A stretch of DNA of 9,951 bases from Actinomycetes bacterium (GTDB lineage Bacteria > Actinomycetota > Acidimicrobiia > Acidimicrobiales > Microtrichaceae): positions 1 through 9,951 of the forward strand of contig JAEVZA010000303.1 of assembly GCA_023392475.1 (NCBI GenBank), in the 5' to 3' direction. Positions within the stretch are counted from its first letter, which is position 1. Each line of letters starts with the position of its first letter. The notes beneath the pieces are model-generated. The model was not told where the DNA came from, ran no database searches, and worked only from the letters and a program-made list of their open reading frames with translations. Below, one piece after another: positions 6,738 through 9,951 of this stretch. A program made the position numbers and the translations under genes.

Positions 6738-7639
6738 GCGACGACGGCTGGGACGACGACGAGGACGCCGAGGAGGACGATCCGACCCCCGAGGGCACCG
6801 GGTTCCACTCGGGCTTCGTCACGCTCGTCGGTCGGCCGAACGTCGGGAAGTCGACGCTGCTCAACCGCATCCTCGGCGAGAAGGTGTCGATCGTCAGCGA
6901 CAAGCCGCAGACCACGCGGCACCAGATCCGTGGCGTGCTGAACCGGCCGGGCTCGCAGCTCGTCTTCGTCGACACGCCGGGCATCCACAAGCCGCGCACG
7001 CTGATGGGGGAGCGGCTGAACGACACCGCGTCCGACGCGCTCGCCGGCGTCGACGTCGCGTGCCTCGTGATCGACGCCACCCAGCGCATCGGCCCGGGCG
7101 ACCGGTACGTCGCCGAGCGCGTGCCCGGCGACTCGGTCCTCGTGCTCAACAAGGTCGACCGCACGGATCCGGGCCGCATCGCGGAGCAGCTCGTGGCGGC
7201 GTCCGGCTTCGAGCTCGAGGCCTACTTCCCGGTGTCGGCCCGCACCGGCGACGGCGTCGAGGCGCTCGTCGAGCACCTGCTCGGCCGCCTCCCGCCCGGG
7301 CCGCAGTGGTACCCCGACGGCGAGGTGACGGACCTCGGCGAGGGCTTCCGGGTCGGCGAGCTCGTGCGCGAGCAGCTGCTCGCCGTGACGCATGATGAGC
7401 TGCCCCATTCGATCGCCACCCGGGTCACCGAGTGGGCGTGGCCGCGCATCCGCGTCGAGATCCTCGTCGAGCGCGAGTCCCAGAAGGGGATCGTGATCGG
7501 CAAGGGCGGATCGGTCCTCAAGGAGGTCGGCACCCGGGTGCGCCGCCAGCTCCCGGAGGGGGCCTACCTGGAGCTCGTCGTGAAGGTCGACAAGGACTGG
7601 CAGTCCCGCCCCGGGTCCCTCGAGCGGCTCGGCTACTGA
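6734..7639 (+). CDS. era: GTPase Era, 16S rRNA/30S assembly factor
   Basis: The product has 301 residues. G motifs are clear: G1 GRPNVGKS (33-40), the switch segment with KPQTTRHQIRG (57-67), G3 DTPGIHKP (80-87), G4 NKVD (139-142) and G5 SAR (168-170). The C-terminal KH domain has VIGKGGSVLKEVG (254-266), and the protein ends in the usual LGY. Era binds the 3' end of 16S rRNA through the KH domain and couples GTP hydrolysis to 30S maturation. The first 24 residues are an unusual acidic stretch (three Asp runs plus Glu). The ATG overlaps the previous stop (ATGA) and has a near-perfect GAGGAGGA site (6723-6730). It is the last member of the overlapping cluster. Confidence 0.97.
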   Translation: MSDDGWDDDEDAEEDDPTPEGTGFHSGFVTLVGRPNVGKSTLLNRILGEKVSIVSDKPQTTRHQIRGVLNRPGSQLVFVDTPGIHKPRTLMGERLNDTASDALAGVDVACLVIDATQRIGPGDRYVAERVPGDSVLVLNKVDRTDPGRIAEQLVAASGFELEAYFPVSARTGDGVEALVEHLLGRLPPGPQWYPDGEVTDLGEGFRVGELVREQLLAVTHDELPHSIATRVTEWAWPRIRVEILVERESQKGIVIGKGGSVLKEVGTRVRRQLPEGAYLELVVKVDKDWQSRPGSLERLGY

Positions 7640-7640
7640 G

Positions 7641-7656
7641 CGGCGGCCCGCCGCCG
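7641..7656 (+). terminator. GC hairpin after era (weak terminator or attenuator candidate)
   Basis: CGGCGG (7641-7646) pairs with CCGCCG (7651-7656) around a four-base loop, immediately after the era stop codon. There is no T-tract. In DNA this GC-rich, short hairpins are common, so this is only a hint that transcription may be reduced between era and uppS. Confidence 0.25.
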
Positions 7657-7688
7657 ACCGGTCCGGTTCGGGTCCGCGGGCGATCAGG

Positions 7689-7694
7689 TAGGTT
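7689..7694 (+). promoter_or_regulatory. -10 box placed for a leaderless uppS transcript
   Basis: TAGGTT (7689-7694) fits the TANNNT -10 pattern and ends seven bases before the uppS GTG, the spacing seen for leaderless actinobacterial mRNAs. No good -35 is visible (TTCGGG, at 7667, is the best). AGGTAGG (7686-7692) could instead serve as a ribosome binding site on a read-through transcript from era. Both readings are open. Confidence 0.3.
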
Positions 7695-7701
7695 GCGACG
7701 C

Positions 7702-8430
7702 GTGGAGCTGAGCGCACTCGACCGGAGCCGGATGCCGGTCCACGTCGCCATCGTCATGGACGGGAACGGCCGCTGGGCGCAGCGCCGCGGCCTCCCCCGC
7801 ACCGAGGGCCACGCCGCCGGTGAGGAGGCCCTCATGGACACCGTGTGGGGCGCCCTCGACGCCGGGGTCCGGTGGCTCACCGTGTACGCGTTCTCCACGG
7901 AGAACTGGAAGCGACCCGTCGACGAGGTCCGGTACCTCATGGGCTTCAACGAGCGGCTGCTGATGACCCGCCGGGACGAGCTGGACGCCAAGGACGTGAA
8001 GGTCCAGTTCCTCGGTCGCCGCGACTGGCGGGTGCCGAAGCGCATCCTCCGCCGCATGGACGAGACGCACGAGCAGACGCGCCACAACAAGGCGATGACG
8101 CTGTCGATGGCCTTCAACTACGGCGGTCGCGCCGAGCTGGTGGACGCCGTCCGCGAGATCGCGCGGTCCGGGGTGAAGCCGGACAAGATCGACGAGCGGA
8201 CGATCCGCAAGCACCTCTACGACCCGTCGATGCCGGATCCGGAGCTGATGATCCGCACGTCGGGTGAGCACCGCATCTCGAACTTCCTGATGTGGGAGCT
8301 CGCGTACTCCGAGCTCGTCTTCACCGACGTCCTGTGGCCCGACTTCCGGCGCAGCGACCTGTACACCGCGATCGACGAGTTCCAGCGCCGCGACCGGCGC
8401 TTCGGCGGCCTGACCGACGACGACGACTGA
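7702..8430 (+). CDS. uppS: polyprenyl diphosphate synthase (cis-prenyltransferase, UppS family)
   Basis: The product has 242 residues. It carries the conserved regions of cis-prenyltransferases: VAIVMDGNGRWAQRRG (15-30, with catalytic Asp20), YAFSTENWKRP (62-72), FNYGGRAE (138-145) and PELMIRTSGEHRISNFLMWE (180-199), then the tail ELVFTDVLWPDF. The enzyme condenses isopentenyl diphosphate onto an allylic starter to make the C50-C55 lipid carrier for peptidoglycan and wall glycans at the inner face of the membrane. Chain length and starter cannot be read from these motifs. GTG 7702 is chosen; TTG 7693 in the same frame would add three residues. It lies 62 bases after era with a possible promoter of its own, and 36 bases before recO. 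Confidence 0.96.
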   Translation: MELSALDRSRMPVHVAIVMDGNGRWAQRRGLPRTEGHAAGEEALMDTVWGALDAGVRWLTVYAFSTENWKRPVDEVRYLMGFNERLLMTRRDELDAKDVKVQFLGRRDWRVPKRILRRMDETHEQTRHNKAMTLSMAFNYGGRAELVDAVREIARSGVKPDKIDERTIRKHLYDPSMPDPELMIRTSGEHRISNFLMWELAYSELVFTDVLWPDFRRSDLYTAIDEFQRRDRRFGGLTDDDD

Positions 8431-8466
8431 CCCGGTGCCCGCCTGCCCGGGTGGGAGACTGGATCG

Positions 8467-9186
8467 GTGAGCCTCTACCGCGACGCCGCCGTCGTGCTGC
8501 GCACCCACAAGCTGGGCGAGGCCGACCGCATCGTGGTGCTCATGGCGCGGGACACCGGCAAGGTCCGCGCCGTCGCGAAGGGCGTGCGCCGCACCGGGTC
8601 GAAGTTCGGGTCCCGGCTCGAACCGGGCTCGCACGTCAACGTGCAGCTCTACGAGGGTCGCGGCGAGCTGGACATCGTGACGCAGGCCGAGCTCGTCGAG
8701 CCGTTCCGCCGCACCCGTGAGGACCTGTCCCGCATGGGCCGCGCCGCGTCGCTGCTCGAGGCGGTGGAGCAGCTCGCCCAGGACCGTGAGCCGGCCCCCC
8801 GTCTGTACGACATGCTCGTGGGCGGCCTCCGCACCGTGGAGGAGCGCAACCCGCCCCTCGTCGCCGGCGCGTTCTTCCTGAAGCTGCTGTCCGTCGAGGG
8901 CGTGGCGCCGGAGCTCGACGTGTGCGTCGGCTGCGCCGAGGAGGACGGCGACCTGGCGCTCGCGCTGGACGCGGGCGGCGTGCGCTGCCGCAACTGCGGC
9001 GGCGGCCGCCCGGTCAGCGACGAGGCCCTCGCCGTGTCACGGGCCGTGCTCGGTGGCGGGCTCAACACGGCGCTGTCGCTGCCCGAGGGCCACGTCACCC
9101 ACGAGGTCGAGGCGCTCGCCACCGCGGCGCTCGAGACCCACATCGAGCGGCGCCTGCGGGCCGTCCGCGTCCTGCACGACGGCTGA
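8467..9186 (+). CDS. recO: DNA repair protein RecO
   Basis: The product has 239 residues, normal length. The N-terminal OB-fold begins YRDAAVVLRTHKLGEADRIV (4-23) and includes the GKVRAVAKGVRR loop. A helical region follows and then a zinc site CVGC (153-156) paired with CRNC (174-177). RecO anneals single strands and loads RecA on SSB-coated gaps with RecR (RecFOR pathway). The GTG start has GGGAG (8453-8457) at nine bases. The only sigma-like hexamer nearby, GAGACT (8455-8460), is poor, so expression probably comes with uppS. It is convergent with the next gene, with a 16-base gap. Confidence 0.95.
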   Translation: MSLYRDAAVVLRTHKLGEADRIVVLMARDTGKVRAVAKGVRRTGSKFGSRLEPGSHVNVQLYEGRGELDIVTQAELVEPFRRTREDLSRMGRAASLLEAVEQLAQDREPAPRLYDMLVGGLRTVEERNPPLVAGAFFLKLLSVEGVAPELDVCVGCAEEDGDLALALDAGGVRCRNCGGGRPVSDEALAVSRAVLGGGLNTALSLPEGHVTHEVEALATAALETHIERRLRAVRVLHDG

Positions 9187-9207
9187 CACGCCGCCCTCGC
9201 GGTCAGC
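9182..9207. terminator. hairpin shared by the convergent ends of recO and the membrane-protein gene
   Basis: GCTGAC (9182-9187) pairs with GTCAGC (9202-9207). After one bulged A, CGC (9189-9191) pairs with GCG (9199-9201), leaving a seven-base loop. The stop codon of each gene lies in one arm. The symmetric position between convergent genes suits a two-way terminator, though no T-tract follows on either strand. Confidence 0.45.
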
Positions 9208-9951
9208 GGGGCTGCAGCGGTGCGATCGGCTCCCCGTTCAGCGCCCGGTACATGTACGCGTACGAGATGATCACGACGGGGAACGCCACGAGGATCCCGA
9301 TCCCGCAGCACAGGTTGCCGATGGCGAACGCGATGTAGGCGCCGATGAAGAGGAGCACGACCTTGGCGAGGTTGCGGTTCACCAGCGTCACGCTCGACCG
9401 CAGCGACTCCATCGGCGACATCCCCCGGTCGAGCGCGTAGTACGGCGCGAAGAGCAGGAACACGCTGGCCACGATCCCGGGCAGAACGCAGAACAGGTAG
9501 CCGACCGAGATGGCGATGACCATCAGCAGCACGGTGAGGATGTACTGGCCGAGGTGCTCGGTGGAGAACACCTTGCTCCGCGTCAGCTCCTCGCCCCGCG
9601 TCGTGAGCAGGCCGACGCGCAGGAACGTGAAGCCGGCGATGAAGTACGCGGAGAAGATCAGCAGCGACCCGAGCGAGATCGCGGCGATGAAGCCGAAGAA
9701 GCCGAGACCGGTGCTCGCGCTGTTCACCTCGCCGGTGTTCGGGTCGTAGGTCGTGCTCGCGGAGCCGATCAGGAACACCGACGAGATCACGAAGGTGAGG
9801 ATCCACGCCACGATCACGGCGGCCGCCCACACCAGGATGGCGACGAGGATCTGGCCGAAATTCTCCTGGAAGCGCGTCCACCCGTACTGGAAGGCGTCGC
9901 TCACGGCCGTGCCGGCGCCCTGCGAGGCGGGCGCGACCGTCGGGCCGGGCC
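9203..9951 (-). CDS. multi-pass integral membrane protein of unknown function (N-terminus outside the window)
   Basis: From GTG 9904 the product is 233 residues with about six hydrophobic segments: near 19-47, 68-96, 120-140, 141-158, 180-198 and 201-219 (numbered from that GTG). The opening SDAFQYGWTRFQENFGQILV and the later LPGIVASVFLLFAPYYALD plus SPMESLRSSVTLVNRN are typical of DUF975/YciC-like and glycerophosphodiester-phosphodiesterase membrane-domain proteins, whose role is unknown. The frame has no stop between 9904 and the window end. It reads a Pro/Gly/Ala-rich stretch (PGPTVAPASQGAGTA), which is the usual disordered cytoplasmic head of such proteins, and GTG 9904 lacks a ribosome binding site. 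I therefore treat the gene as cut by the edge; GTG 9904 is the fallback start. It is convergent with recO. Confidence 0.8.
   Translation of the reverse strand, partial: PGPTVAPASQGAGTAVSDAFQYGWTRFQENFGQILVAILVWAAAVIVAWILTFVISSVFLIGSASTTYDPNTGEVNSASTGLGFFGFIAAISLGSLLIFSAYFIAGFTFLRVGLLTTRGEELTRSKVFSTEHLGQYILTVLLMVIAISVGYLFCVLPGIVASVFLLFAPYYALDRGMSPMESLRSSVTLVNRNLAKVVLLFIGAYIAFAIGNLCCGIGILVAFPVVIISYAYMYRALNGEPIAPLQPR

Noticed and set aside
1..9951. CRISPR array, tRNA, rRNA or insertion sequence
   Set aside because: No spaced direct repeats, cloverleaf sequence, rRNA motif or transposase was seen on either strand by reading.

Overview
The window is very GC-rich. Its codon use is biased to C or G at third positions, GTG starts are frequent, and genes overlap closely, as in an actinobacterium. 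The core order phoH - ybeY - CNNM/CBS membrane protein - era - uppS - recO is a classic actinobacterial housekeeping neighbourhood. An uncharacterised Sm-like double-module protein divergent to phoH, together with the excisionase-type HTH protein, makes me lean to the class Acidimicrobiia. That placement is inference from recalled neighbourhoods, not a search result.

Layout. Positions 1-162 hold the N-terminus of a minus-strand gene that leaves the window and has an arginine-rich stretch followed by the start of a hydrophobic segment. Between it and the next gene lies a good sigma-70-like promoter (TTGACG-N17-TATGAC, minus strand) whose -10 box lies inside a small palindrome. On the plus strand follow a small excisionase/MerR-type helix-turn-helix protein (303-638) and a large Tat-exported protein (761-3331). 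The latter consists of a PhoX/DUF839 phosphatase-like domain, a DNRLRE-type beta domain, a proline linker, a PKD domain and a C-terminal beta-rich domain. It has its own promoter and a strong ribosome binding site.

A short convergent gap with hairpins (3332-3362) separates it from a minus-strand gene of unknown function (3363 to about 3899). This gene is divergent from the housekeeping block that fills 3939-9186. phoH, ybeY, the CNNM/CBS gene and era overlap one another (26, 4 and 4 bases), so they are almost certainly one translationally coupled transcript. uppS and recO follow after gaps of 62 and 36 bases; uppS has a leaderless-type -10 box. The block combines RNA and ribosome maturation (PhoH, YbeY, Era), a membrane ion-transport-type protein (CNNM/CBS), polyprenyl carrier synthesis for the cell wall (UppS) and recombinational repair (RecO).

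The window ends with a convergent minus-strand multi-pass membrane protein (9203 to the edge). Its frame is still open at the window end, so its N-terminus probably lies outside. No stretch over 300 bases lacks a gene. I saw no tRNA, rRNA, CRISPR array, insertion sequence or phage gene. I did not find a convincing new multi-gene system; the most unusual items are the duplicated Sm-like protein, the multidomain PhoX-like protein and the tiny leader ORF overlapping the phoH start.
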